A stretch of DNA of 51,791 bases from an uncultured Victivallales bacterium (lineage in GTDB: Bacteria > Verrucomicrobiota > Lentisphaeria > Oligosphaerales > JAFGRS01): assembly GCA_903837355.1 (NCBI GenBank), contig CAILUI010000307.1, positions 1 through 51,791 of the forward strand, read 5' to 3'. The position numbers were made by a program, and so were the translations under genes. The notes under the pieces were generated by a model, which made no database searches, was not told the DNA's origin, and saw nothing but the letters and a program-made list of their open reading frames with translations. Of this stretch, positions 43,982 through 51,710 are shown one piece after another. Every line of letters begins with the position of its first letter. Positions within the stretch are counted from its first letter, which is position 1.

Positions 43982-44965
43982 CTACCACAGAATGGCGTTG
44001 CCACCGTAGGTCAGGCCGGCTCCGAAACCGGTCGTGATGACCAAGTCCCCCGCCCGCAAGCGGCCCGACCGATCCAACTCCGCCAACGCCAGGGGAATGG
44101 AGGCCGCCGAGGTGTTGGCGACCTCGGCGATGTTCATGAAGAACTTCTCTGGCGCAATGGGCAGGCGCTTCTGGGCCGCCTGCAGGATGCGGATGTTGGC
44201 CTGGTGCGGGACCACGAAACTGACCTGCTCCGGACTGAGCTGCAGGGTCTCGAGGAAATGCAGCACAACCTCGGCCATCGCCTTGACTGCGAAGCCGAAG
44301 ACGACGCGGCCGTTCATGTGCGCGAGGCGGGCTTCGGTAACCGGCGGCTGCGTCCGCAGTCCGCCGCCGCAGTACAGCGTGTCGGGGTTACTGCCTTCCG
44401 CCCGCAGGTAGGAGGCCAGAATGCCGCGCCCCGCCTCGCTGGTCAGCTCCAGGACGGCGGCGCCGGCGCCATCGCCGAACAGCACGCAGGTGTTCCGATC
44501 CTTCCAGTCGACGATGCGGGACATGGCCTCCACGCCCACCACAAGGGTGGGTCGCGCCCCCCGATCACAGTGCATCAGACCGCGGGCGACCTCCAGGCTG
44601 TAGACGAAGCCGGTGCAGGCCGCGCTGATGTCCAGCGCTCCCGCCTGGGTGGCGCCCAGGCGCCCTTGGAGCAGGCACGCGGTCGAGGGGAAGCCGCTGT
44701 AGTCCTGCGTGGTCGTGGCCACAATGATGTAACCGAGGTCGGCCGCCGCGACGCCGGCGCGCTCCAGCGCCACACGGGCGGCCCGCTCGGCCATGTCGCA
44801 CGGACTCTCGTCAGCGGCCATGATGTGCCGGGCACAGATACCGGTGTGCGAGACAATCCAGTCGTGGGACGTATCCAGCTCCGCAGCCAGATCGTCATTG
44901 GTTACGCGCCGGGCCGGCAGATAGCCGCCCGTGCCACTAATCTTCACGCGCTGCTCAGACTTCAC
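43982..44965 (-). CDS. fabH: Beta-ketoacyl-ACP synthase III
   Basis: 327 residues from GTG 44965 (VKSEQRVKISGTGGYLPAR), with GGAG about 10 bases upstream; a 52-residue extension has no family similarity. It starts fatty-acid synthesis by condensing acetyl-CoA with malonyl-ACP. The triad Cys117 (SAACTGFVYSLE), His254 (VPHQANIRI) and Asn284 (EVANTSAASIPLAL) is complete, and GFGAGLTYG closes the protein. It is the first gene of a fabH-fabF unit and is transcribed divergently from the HigBA-like pair, so the 5' regions are shared. Confidence 0.95.
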   Translation of the reverse strand: MKSEQRVKISGTGGYLPARRVTNDDLAAELDTSHDWIVSHTGICARHIMAADESPCDMAERAARVALERAGVAAADLGYIIVATTTQDYSGFPSTACLLQGRLGATQAGALDISAACTGFVYSLEVARGLMHCDRGARPTLVVGVEAMSRIVDWKDRNTCVLFGDGAGAAVLELTSEAGRGILASYLRAEGSNPDTLYCGGGLRTQPPVTEARLAHMNGRVVFGFAVKAMAEVVLHFLETLQLSPEQVSFVVPHQANIRILQAAQKRLPIAPEKFFMNIAEVANTSAASIPLALAELDRSGRLRAGDLVITTGFGAGLTYGGNAILW

Positions 44966-45032
44966 CGCTGACGCTCTCCACTTGTGCTGGTATGGGCCGC
45001 GCTGGACACCGCCACCCGCGCCCTGCGGTACT

Positions 45033-45485
45033 ATGGCATGGCTCGGCGGAATTGAAACGACAGCCAGCCCGGAAACGTCCGCGCGGGGCCGGTACACGGG
45101 ACCGCTCTTGGCAACGGGCATCGCTGCAGATTACGGTAGAGGGCCTAGGCGGTCCGGGGGTCTGGCCTCTCCGCTCCGCAGGCAGGTCCGGGAGTTCATT
45201 GCCGGCCAGTCACCCGAGTGCCAGGCCGAGTACCAGAACATAGTCGACCGTCTGGAGCACGACGGTTACCTGGTGGAACCCTACGCCAAGAAGGTGGGGG
45301 TCGACCTGCTTGAGATCCGCGTACGTCGTGGGCGCCAGGTGCGGGTTCTGTACTTCTACCATCGGGACGATCTGGTGTTCGGGGTGCATGCCTTCGTGAA
45401 GAAGACCCAGCGGGCCCCGAAGTACGAGCTGGACCAGGCAGCGCGCGTGGTACGGTCGATCAGGCAAGGTGACTACGATGAATAG
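45033..45485 (+). CDS. RelE/HigB (Gp49)-like toxin
   Basis: About 150 residues from ATG 45033; the start is uncertain. The C-terminal 100 residues match the phage-derived Gp49-like/HigB RNase fold (VREFIAGQSPECQAEYQNIV, LLEIRV, RVLYFYHRDDLVFGVHAFVKK). The N-terminal 50 residues lack similarity to the family, whose members are usually about 110 residues; a TTG at 45108 would give 125. Members degrade mRNA on the ribosome. The gene precedes and overlaps its antitoxin, the order typical of HigBA, and its 5' part lies in the fabH promoter region. Confidence 0.7.
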   Translation: MAWLGGIETTASPETSARGRYTGPLLATGIAADYGRGPRRSGGLASPLRRQVREFIAGQSPECQAEYQNIVDRLEHDGYLVEPYAKKVGVDLLEIRVRRGRQVRVLYFYHRDDLVFGVHAFVKKTQRAPKYELDQAARVVRSIRQGDYDE

Positions 45486-45774
45486 GGGCACAGTCAAGAG
45501 AATGAAGGTGGCCACCGCCACTCAGGCCGCCGCGATCCGGAAGCAGCCCTGCTTCGATGCTGTGAGCCAGGAGTTTTCGGTTGAGTCCGAGATCGCCAGG
45601 GAACTCGCAGACGCACGCCGGGACGCGGGCCTCTCTCAGGGCCAGATCGCGGCCCTGATGGGCACCACGCAGAGCGTTGTGTCCCGTATCGAGAGCGGTG
45701 CCAACGTCTCGGTGGAGACAGTCGCACGGTATGCCGTGGCCTGCGGCAAGAGACTTGAGGTACGCATCCGCTGA
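45478..45774 (+). CDS. XRE-family HTH antitoxin (HigA-like)
   Basis: 98 residues from ATG 45478 with AAGGTG 7 bases upstream; the start overlaps the toxin stop. The helix-turn-helix spans about residues 45-90 (LADARRDAGLSQGQIAALMG, TTQSVVSRIESG), ending in the strand LEVRIR. It is expected to neutralise the HigB-like protein and repress the pair's promoter. Confidence 0.85.
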   Translation: MNRGTVKRMKVATATQAAAIRKQPCFDAVSQEFSVESEIARELADARRDAGLSQGQIAALMGTTQSVVSRIESGANVSVETVARYAVACGKRLEVRIR

Positions 45775-46107
45775 GCCGCGGGCCCTGGCCCGCTGGCTCG
45801 CGGGGGTGGTTGGCGGCCGGCAGGTCTGGAACGCCGCCGAGGGACTCTGCCCCTGCGCTTACGCTCTGTCGACCGGCTGCCGCCGGATTCCCCACGGCAG
45901 CACCAACCTCGGTCGCACCCCCGCTCCTGTGCGTCCCCTGATCACCCCCCGAGTCCCGCGCCGTGGCCCTCCGGGCGCCCGCGCCATCACCGACCGGCTG
46001 CCGATGCGTCGAACTCACGGTAACTTGGTCCCATGGGGGACACCCGACAGCGGCGGAGACCTCGGCATCCCCGGAATCGCAACGCCCCCTGATCCATAGG
46101 GCGCCGG
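45775..46107. other. Intergenic region, nothing recognised
   Basis: No gene, repeat or RNA was recognised. Its last part shows short stretches resembling the sequence before the second Rhs tip (around 47820-47860), such as CGAACTCACGG. Confidence 0.4.
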
Positions 46108-46452
46108 AACGCGCGGCCAGGAAGCACCGGTGTAGTAGCAGGCCGTCGCTACTACAGCCCAGGGCTGGGGCGCTGGACCAGTAGAGATCCGTTGGAGGAG
46201 ACCAGCTTCCATGTTCTTGGCCTACTACTGGGCGGTTGCTGCAATCTCAAGAGGGGGAAAATGGTAGGCTGTGAATGCTCGGCGGGGGACTGGTGGAACC
46301 ACATCCCCGATATCCCCTGCAACGCGGACGCCCCAGAGTACTTGTACGTGACCTGGCGCGGTACCTGTCGCCCCACAGGCTTTGCCGGCTGGCCGAAGCC
46401 TGATGGCCCTGAAGAGCTTGTTCGCCACGGTCTCCCAGCCAAATTCGCCTAA
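46108..46452 (+). pseudogene. Orphan Rhs C-terminal tip (first), probably decayed
   Basis: The frame reads NARPGSTGVVAGRRYYSPGLGRW then TSRDPLEE, the end of the Rhs core just before the toxin tip (written here in parts: GRRYYSPGLGRW, SRDPLEE). The normal NxxNxVDPxGL hinge after RDP is degenerate. The following 80 residues (CECSAGDWWNHIPDIPCNADAPEYLYV and on, Cys- and Trp-rich) match no toxin I know. There is no start codon upstream of the core part, so it is a fragment left by recombination. Its first 53 bases are 91% identical to the start of the second tip. Confidence 0.6.
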
Positions 46453-47123
46453 GACGCCCAGCCCCCTTGCCATCCCGCCTCGTGCCAGCTCTGGGCTCTT
46501 GAGTTCCCGCCATCATGGCTGTACAGTCAACATCACGGGGTGTTACAGCCCGGCGGCCTTGGTGAGTGGGTGCTGGGTTGTCGTGGTTCGGTTGCCCTGA
46601 CGGCACGACTTGGCGCCGTGACCAGAATCCACAGCCCGTATGCCAGAATACAGATTGGGGCGCACCTCGTTACCATCTTGCACCGCAGGGCTTAGCAGTA
46701 CTGAGTCACGGAGTCCGGCCGGTCCGATGAGCAACGAGAAGGCACCAGCGCCGGTACACTCGTGGTGCGACTCGCGAGTAAGCAGTTGGGTCCAGTTGGG
46801 TAGCGTTTGGGTCGGTGAACCAGACCTGATTTAGTTCTACGCCAATGCTTAACGATGCAGCGTTTGGGCATTCGGCCGATTTGAGGGGTACAGGGAGAGG
46901 CGAGAATCGGGCCTCTCCATAAGTGTAGCGGCTCCGGCCAATCCCTCTGCCCAGTCTACCTGCCCTTCCGGCGACCGCACCTTATCCAGCAGGGCTCCGC
47001 TTGTCGTTCGCGTTCACTGTGGCACTCACGCGGAGTGCAGAACGGACTTGCGGGGCGGCGCATGGCATGTGATCTTAACACTTGTGGCCCAGAGACGCGC
47101 GTGTCGGATCAGGAATGCAGACT
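46453..47123. other. Intergenic region of lower GC, nothing recognised
   Basis: Open frames here are short and without similarity in either strand. A few near-repeats of GTTGGGT occur around 46785-46815. Probably leftover accessory DNA between the two orphan Rhs tips. Confidence 0.5.
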
Positions 47124-47360
47124 ATGAGTGTCGCACTGAAACTCAGCTTCGACCAGATCAGGGATCTGGTGGCTCAGTGTCAGCCGGACGAGAAGCTGGC
47201 CCTGGTCAGAGACCTCGAAGAGCAGACCTTTGCCATCCGGTTTCCCCGCCTCCTCGGTCGGCTCCGGACTGCGGGCCTATCGCTGGAAGACATTACCGCC
47301 GAAGTCGAACAGGTGAGGGCCCGGCGTCATGGCCTCCGAACGACCCCGGCTCGTCGTTGA
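47124..47360 (+). CDS. Small antitoxin of a PIN toxin-antitoxin pair
   Basis: 78 residues from ATG 47124 (MSVALKLSFDQIRDLV), with AGGA 9 bases upstream; an ATG at 47115 lacks spacing for one. It is helical and charged (PDEKLALVRDLEEQTF, LSLEDITAEVEQVRARR). No named family, but its position, size and 32-base overlap with the PIN gene match antitoxins of COG1569-type pairs. Confidence 0.7.
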   Translation: MSVALKLSFDQIRDLVAQCQPDEKLALVRDLEEQTFAIRFPRLLGRLRTAGLSLEDITAEVEQVRARRHGLRTTPARR

Positions 47361-47742
47361 TACCAATGTCTGGATCAGCTTCCTGATCGGCAAGACGCTC
47401 ACGGGACTCGGCGAGTTGCTGGTGGACAACCGCATTGTTCTGCTGCAGTGCGATGAGTTGTTCAGCGAGATGCTCGAAGTGCTGGAACGGCCGAAGTTCC
47501 GGCAGTACTTCTCGCCGGACGACATCAGGGAGCTTGTTGAACTGATCAACCTGAGGGCCGAATGGGTCGACGTCGTGCCTGGGACGCAGCTCTGCCGTGA
47601 CCCCAAAGACGACTTCCTCTTGGACCTCTGCCTGCTCGGGATGGCCGATTTTCTGGTGACCGGGGACGAGGATCTCCTTGTGCTGGGCCAGATCGGCACG
47701 ACTTCGATCGTCCATTACAGGGATCTCATGGCGCGCCTGTGA
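47329..47742 (+). CDS. PIN-domain toxin, COG1569 type
   Basis: 137 residues. Conserved PIN acidic residues: Asp11 (LVVDTNVWISFLI), Glu43 or Glu47 (CDELFSEMLEVL), Asp91/Asp94/Asp95 (CRDPKDDFLLDL) and Asp113 (VTGDEDLLVL). A predicted RNase toxin. It overlaps the antitoxin gene. The pair lies between two orphan Rhs tips. Confidence 0.85.
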   Translation: MASERPRLVVDTNVWISFLIGKTLTGLGELLVDNRIVLLQCDELFSEMLEVLERPKFRQYFSPDDIRELVELINLRAEWVDVVPGTQLCRDPKDDFLLDLCLLGMADFLVTGDEDLLVLGQIGTTSIVHYRDLMARL

Positions 47743-47787
47743 CGGCCCATGCTGCCGTGACCGTCGCCGCATCAAGGGGCAGGGACT

Positions 47788-48667
47788 TTGAGCCGTTCAG
47801 TACCGCCCATGGTCCGGCATGCCCGAACTCACGGCACACCCTATTCTCTAGGACGCCAGAACGTGCGGCCAGCGAACACCGGTGTAGTAGCGGGCCGTCG
47901 CTACTACAGCCCGGCGATCGGGAGGTGGGTCAACCGAGATCCGGCGAAGGAGTCAGGGGGAATCGGCCTGTACGTTGCCGTTCAGAATGCTCCCCAAGTC
48001 TCGGTGGATCTACTAGGCCTCTGGAAGCTCCGCCCCGTGTGGGTTGAGATTCCGCTCCTTCCTTCCAGTTCGATTGCGCAGGAATGGAATGACGCCTTCG
48101 ATGACGTCAAATCCCGGGTCCCCGCACTCATCGCCCGCGCTCAGTCGTGGCTGGTAAAGGCGAACGAATTGCCCGACGATTGTCCCTGGAAGGCCGGGGT
48201 TCTCGGGCAGCTGAAAGACCTGCACATTCGCCTCGTAATGATGAATCAGGATCTCACGGACACGACGAACGAACTACCAGTACGCCTACGCGCCCCGACA
48301 GATATCTTCTTCCCGGGCGCTGACGGCTACACACTGTCTGGTGGCTGGACGGCGCCCTACGAGTTCTCGCTGCACCTGAAGGTATCGACCTTCAATGGGC
48401 CTAGCCGCAACAAGATCATCTTCCACGAACCCTACCACATGACCGAGTGGGGGGGGGGGGATTGTGGATGGGCCCGGACCTGCGTCCCGCTGGGTCGATG
48501 ACGCACATGCATCGAACGCTCTCTGGGACAATCCCGACTGGAATACCTGCAGGATCGTGAGCGACGTCGTCAATGGGGACTACAGCACAGACGAAGGGGG
48601 AGTGGGAACGGGAACAAGCGACTGTTGTCCCGAATGGGGTGACTGGTGTTACTATCTCGACCCATGA
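47788..48667 (+). pseudogene. Orphan Rhs tip (second) with metallopeptidase-like C-terminal domain, frameshifted at a G12 tract
   Basis: The fragment begins with the Rhs core end (GRRYYSPAIGRWVNRDP, GGIGLYVAVQNAPQVSVDLLGL), after which comes a tip domain of about 220 residues. FHEPYHMTEW (His213, Glu214, His217) is an HExxH motif, suggesting a zinc metallopeptidase toxin. Twelve Gs at 48449-48460 put the frame out; with eleven the protein continues IVDGPGPASRWVDDAHASN and ends WCYYLDP at 48667, overlapping the next ATG. The upstream Rhs body is absent. The break may be a sequencing error, a phase-variable tract or true decay. Confidence 0.7.
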
Positions 48668-49170
48668 GAATTCGGCTCTACATCATGCTCATCGCAACGA
48701 CGGCTTGCTTTGCACTCGTCATGTACCTGAACACAACGAGTTCGGGTTCCTGGGACCACCGTCGGCAGCAGGCTCAGTCGGAGATCCAGGGCATCGCCAC
48801 AAGCATCGCCATGTACCAAGCGGACACCGGTGCCTCTCTGGCTCTAGGGAGCGAAGGCTGCACGGACCCAAATGAGTTTGCGGGCAGGGTTATCGATCAG
48901 CTCTGCCCTTCAGTGCAGGTCCAGCGTGTTCCTGCTTTTGGTCGCAAGGAGTATCTGCTCGACTTACGGAACAGAGTCTGTGGCCTTGCGCTTCTTGACC
49001 CGTGGGGCCGCCCGTATCGGATGACCCTACAGAAAGCTGACCGGGGCACCGCGCAGGGCGGCCCGGCGGCAGGGATCTTCATCTGGTCGGTAGGTGGGAA
49101 CGGTGTAGACGAAGGTGGCCAGGGAGACGACGTTGTGTGGCCAGACCACGCACCGGGCGGGAATCTCTGA
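48664..49170 (+). CDS. Pseudopilin (GspG)-like membrane protein; possible immunity protein
   Basis: 168 residues from ATG 48664, which overlaps the stop of the restored Rhs tip (ATGA). An N-terminal hydrophobic helix (about 4-22, LYIMLIATTACFALVMYL) is followed by a helix ending DHRRQQAQSEIQGIATSIAMYQADTGA. The C-terminus has LLDPWGRPYRM, then IFIWSVGGNGVDEGGQGDDVVW, the calcium-site pattern of major pseudopilins (given in part: DPWGRPY and GGNGVDEGG). The prepilin cleavage motif is absent. Coupling to a toxin-like tip suggests immunity; derivation from a secretion pseudopilin is the alternative. Confidence 0.65.
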   Translation: MRIRLYIMLIATTACFALVMYLNTTSSGSWDHRRQQAQSEIQGIATSIAMYQADTGASLALGSEGCTDPNEFAGRVIDQLCPSVQVQRVPAFGRKEYLLDLRNRVCGLALLDPWGRPYRMTLQKADRGTAQGGPAAGIFIWSVGGNGVDEGGQGDDVVWPDHAPGGNL

Positions 49171-49308
49171 ATGGGGGCCGGTGCCGTTCCCACAAAGCAA
49201 AGGCGAGTCAGCAAGATGGGGTTGTTGGCACGGGGACGTACATTGGTATATTACTCCATATAAATAGCTTACGACGCAGATAACTCGCTGTTATAATTGG
49301 GGACGTAT
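49171..49308. other. AT-rich intergenic segment
   Basis: GC falls sharply here. It contains a 16-base sequence CGGTGCCGTTCCCACA (49179-49194) that recurs at the end of the WG-repeat gene (50964-50979), and an 18-base partial copy of the MITE-like left end (49291-49308). No gene seen. Confidence 0.5.
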
Positions 49309-49677
49309 TATAATTGGGGACGTACGTGCGCTATACATGTATGACGAGGTACTTACATCGTCATGATCACCGTATAATGGCCTTACCGTAGAAAGCTGAT
49401 TATAATTGGGGACGTACGTGCGCTATACATGTATGACGAGGTACTTACATCGTCATGATTACCGTATAATGGCCTTACCGTAGAAAGCTGCATGCAGTAG
49501 GTTTTCTTATAAGGGTACATGGTACATCGAGACGCGATTCTGGCGCGAATGGTCCAAGCGAATGCCGTTAGCGTAGGTCCGTAGGCACGGTATTTTTTCA
49601 CTTAATCCGTAAATGAATGATAATTGGAGGCGTATTTAGCTTGTTACTAATATGATATGTAGATACGTCTCCAATCA
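49309..49677 (+). mobile_element. MITE-like repeat, copy 1, with duplicated left part
   Basis: The core (49401-49677, 277 bp) matches copy 2 at 51388-51664 at about 94-95% by eye. It starts ATAATTGGGGACGTA and ends TACGTCTCCAATCA, forming terminal inverted repeats. Its left 90 bases are repeated in tandem (49309-49398 and 49401-49490). Inside are small inverted repeats: ATGACGA/TCGTCAT and CTGCATGCAG. The right end forms its own hairpin, as in REP/IS200-type ends. It has no coding capacity. Confidence 0.85.
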
Positions 49678-49702
49678 ACAGAATCGCAGGTTTGGTCGAC
49701 TG

Positions 49703-50986
49703 ATGCGTAAGCAGAAGGCGAAGCAGATGTGGTTCAAGGCTATGTGCGGCAAACTGTTGGTTGTTGTCTCAGCGCTGGCGCTTAGCTCTGGCTGTACTAC
49801 GCACACGATCCATCGGACAGGTGAGTTCCGTGTTCGCGATGCGGATCTGCTGTACCCGTGGTTCAGTGAGAAGGACAGTGGCGTTTGCTGGGGTTTTGTC
49901 CGTGCCGATGGCTCGGTACACACTCAGCCATCCTACAGCTCGATTGGAGGCCTGCAGGGGGGCCTGGCGTTAAATCCGTGTATTGACCTAGGTAGACCGC
50001 GTTGGGTGGTTGCCGTGGGGGCGGCGGGATCCCTGAGGGAGTGGCAGGTTGTCTCAGGGATGGCTGGGGAGCGGGTCGTCTCCCTTCGCATGGCGTTGTT
50101 CGAGTGCTCAGACATCCAGGGCGACACCTTCTACGGGACGGGAACAGACTCGGTATACCTCTTTGACGTCTTTGGACGCGTGCTGGCGCGTGCTCCGTAC
50201 CGGGAACTGTCAATCCCGCTAGGTTTCCCCTGCGACGGCGTGATGGCTGCTTGCGACGGCTTGGGCAAGTGGGGGTTCGTCAGCACCCGCTTGAAGTGGG
50301 TTGCTGAGCCGCAGTTCGATTGGCTGCAGCTTGATTTCTCGGAAGGGGAGGCATGGTTCGGTGTTGCCGGCGATGGACGTGAACGCGACCGATGGGGCTT
50401 CGTGTCCCGAGATACGTTGGCGCAGTCTATACCCCCGCAGTTTGCAGGGACCGGGCGTTTCCGAGATGGGTTGGCTCCAGTTGCGGTGTGGGGCCCTGGG
50501 GGGCCGAACGCTGATATGGATTGGTCGAGAGACGATGCGGCGGTCCCCGAGATGCTGTGGGGCTATATCGATCACTCCGGTAGCTTCGTTGTCAAGCCGC
50601 GCTTCGAGTTCGCGTCTGAGTTCTCATGTGGCTTTGCCGTCGTCAGCCATGGCGGACGCGACTACTTCATCGACAGTAGCGGCTTACTGCAAGGTTGGGG
50701 GGGGTATTACGAGGCCAGGCCATTCCAGATGGATAGGGCCGCCGTCCGTACTGGTTCAGGTTGGGGGTTCGTCGACGCCTGTGGTGCAGTCTGCCTCCCG
50801 TGTGAGTACGACTACGTATGGGATTACTCTGGCCCGCTAGCACTCACAAACAGGAAGGGCCGCCTTACAACTGACTTCAGCCCTGAGATCAGAGGAGGTA
50901 TCTGGACATATGTAACGCGTTCTGGAGACACAGTATTCACTTGGGGTACACGGCCTGATGATTCGGTGCCGTTCCCACAGAAGTAA
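49703..50986 (+). CDS. WG-repeat (KWG-type) lipoprotein
   Basis: 427 residues from ATG 49703; ATGs at 49727 and 49742 are also possible because all precede the same lipoprotein signal (LLVVVSALALSSGC, acylated Cys at about residue 31). At least five WG repeats are visible: WGFVRADGSV, WGFVSTRLKWV, WGFVSRDTLAQ, WGYIDHSGSFVVKPRFEF and WGFVDACGAV. WG-repeat proteins form beta-propeller-like surface structures of unknown function. GC content is visibly lower than in the genes of regions 1-3. The gene starts 26 bases after MITE copy 1 and is flanked by copy 2 on the other side, suggesting acquisition. Confidence 0.75.
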   Translation: MRKQKAKQMWFKAMCGKLLVVVSALALSSGCTTHTIHRTGEFRVRDADLLYPWFSEKDSGVCWGFVRADGSVHTQPSYSSIGGLQGGLALNPCIDLGRPRWVVAVGAAGSLREWQVVSGMAGERVVSLRMALFECSDIQGDTFYGTGTDSVYLFDVFGRVLARAPYRELSIPLGFPCDGVMAACDGLGKWGFVSTRLKWVAEPQFDWLQLDFSEGEAWFGVAGDGRERDRWGFVSRDTLAQSIPPQFAGTGRFRDGLAPVAVWGPGGPNADMDWSRDDAAVPEMLWGYIDHSGSFVVKPRFEFASEFSCGFAVVSHGGRDYFIDSSGLLQGWGGYYEARPFQMDRAAVRTGSGWGFVDACGAVCLPCEYDYVWDYSGPLALTNRKGRLTTDFSPEIRGGIWTYVTRSGDTVFTWGTRPDDSVPFPQK

Positions 50987-51051
50987 GGCAGCTATGCCGC
51001 AGCGGTAGTCGACATTGGGGTCGCACCGAATGCCTCCCAACTTAGGGCCGG

Positions 51052-51380
51052 TCATGGGTCGATCTGGCCGTAGCTGATGCCGAGCAGGTGCATCTCCTCG
51101 CGGATGGCCTCGCACTTCTCGAGCTCTTCCCTTTGGGCAGTTGCCTTCTGGCGGACGAACGTGCTGGGAGGGAACTGACAGATGCGGGGCCTGACGCGCC
51201 AGGGTTCGTAGAGGAACCGGCAGTTCCGCATGGCCGTGAGCCGTCGTCGGAGGTCGGTCTTCTAGCCATGGCGGGCGAAGATCGCGGCCAGAAAGAACGC
51301 CTCGGACAGTTCCAGGATGAAGGCGAAGCAGTGGATTGTGATCTTCGCCTTGGGCGGGAACAGCTCGGTTGATAATTGGG
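51052..51380 (-). pseudogene. Decayed minus-strand coding remnant
   Basis: One minus-strand frame reads coherently: LFPPKAKITIHCFAFILEL, FFLAAIFARHG, stop, then LTAMRNCRFLYEPWRVRPR, CQFPPSTFVRQKA, EKCEAIREEMHLLGISYGQ and a stop at 51052. One internal stop (about 51264) splits it, and the upper end runs into MITE copy 2. Composition looks protein-like, but I recognise no family. A start is possible at 51231 (59 residues). Confidence 0.35.
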
Positions 51381-51710
51381 GACGTTTGATAATTGGGGAC
51401 GTACGTGCGCTATACATCTATGACGAGGTACTTACATCGTCATGCTCACCGTATAATGGCCTTACCGTAGAAAGCTGCATGCAGTAGGTTTTCTTATAAT
51501 GGTACATGGTACATCGAGACGCGATTCTGGAGCGAATGGTCCAGGCGAATACCGTTAGCGCAGGTCTGTAGGCACGGCATTTTTGCACTTAATCCCTAAA
51601 TGAATGATAACTAGAGGCGTATTTAGCTTGTTACTAATATGATATGTAGATACGTCCCCAATCAAAATTTAGCTTGTTACTAATATGATATGTAGATACG
51701 TCCCCAATCA
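51371..51710 (+). mobile_element. MITE-like repeat, copy 2, with both ends duplicated
   Basis: Core 51388-51664, same orientation as copy 1. A second left tip GATAATTGGGGACGT (51371-51385) precedes it, and the 44-base right end is repeated once more (51621-51664 and 51667-51710). No coding capacity. Beyond it, 51711-51791 shows nothing recognisable. Confidence 0.85.

Noticed and set aside
44990..45100. TTCAAT-N17-TAGTAC as fabH promoter
   Set aside because: Both boxes are weak and differ from the better sites in this window.
49309..49490. Possible CRISPR array in the tandem 90-base repeat
   Set aside because: Only two units with no unique spacers and no cas genes; explained by duplication within the MITE-like element.
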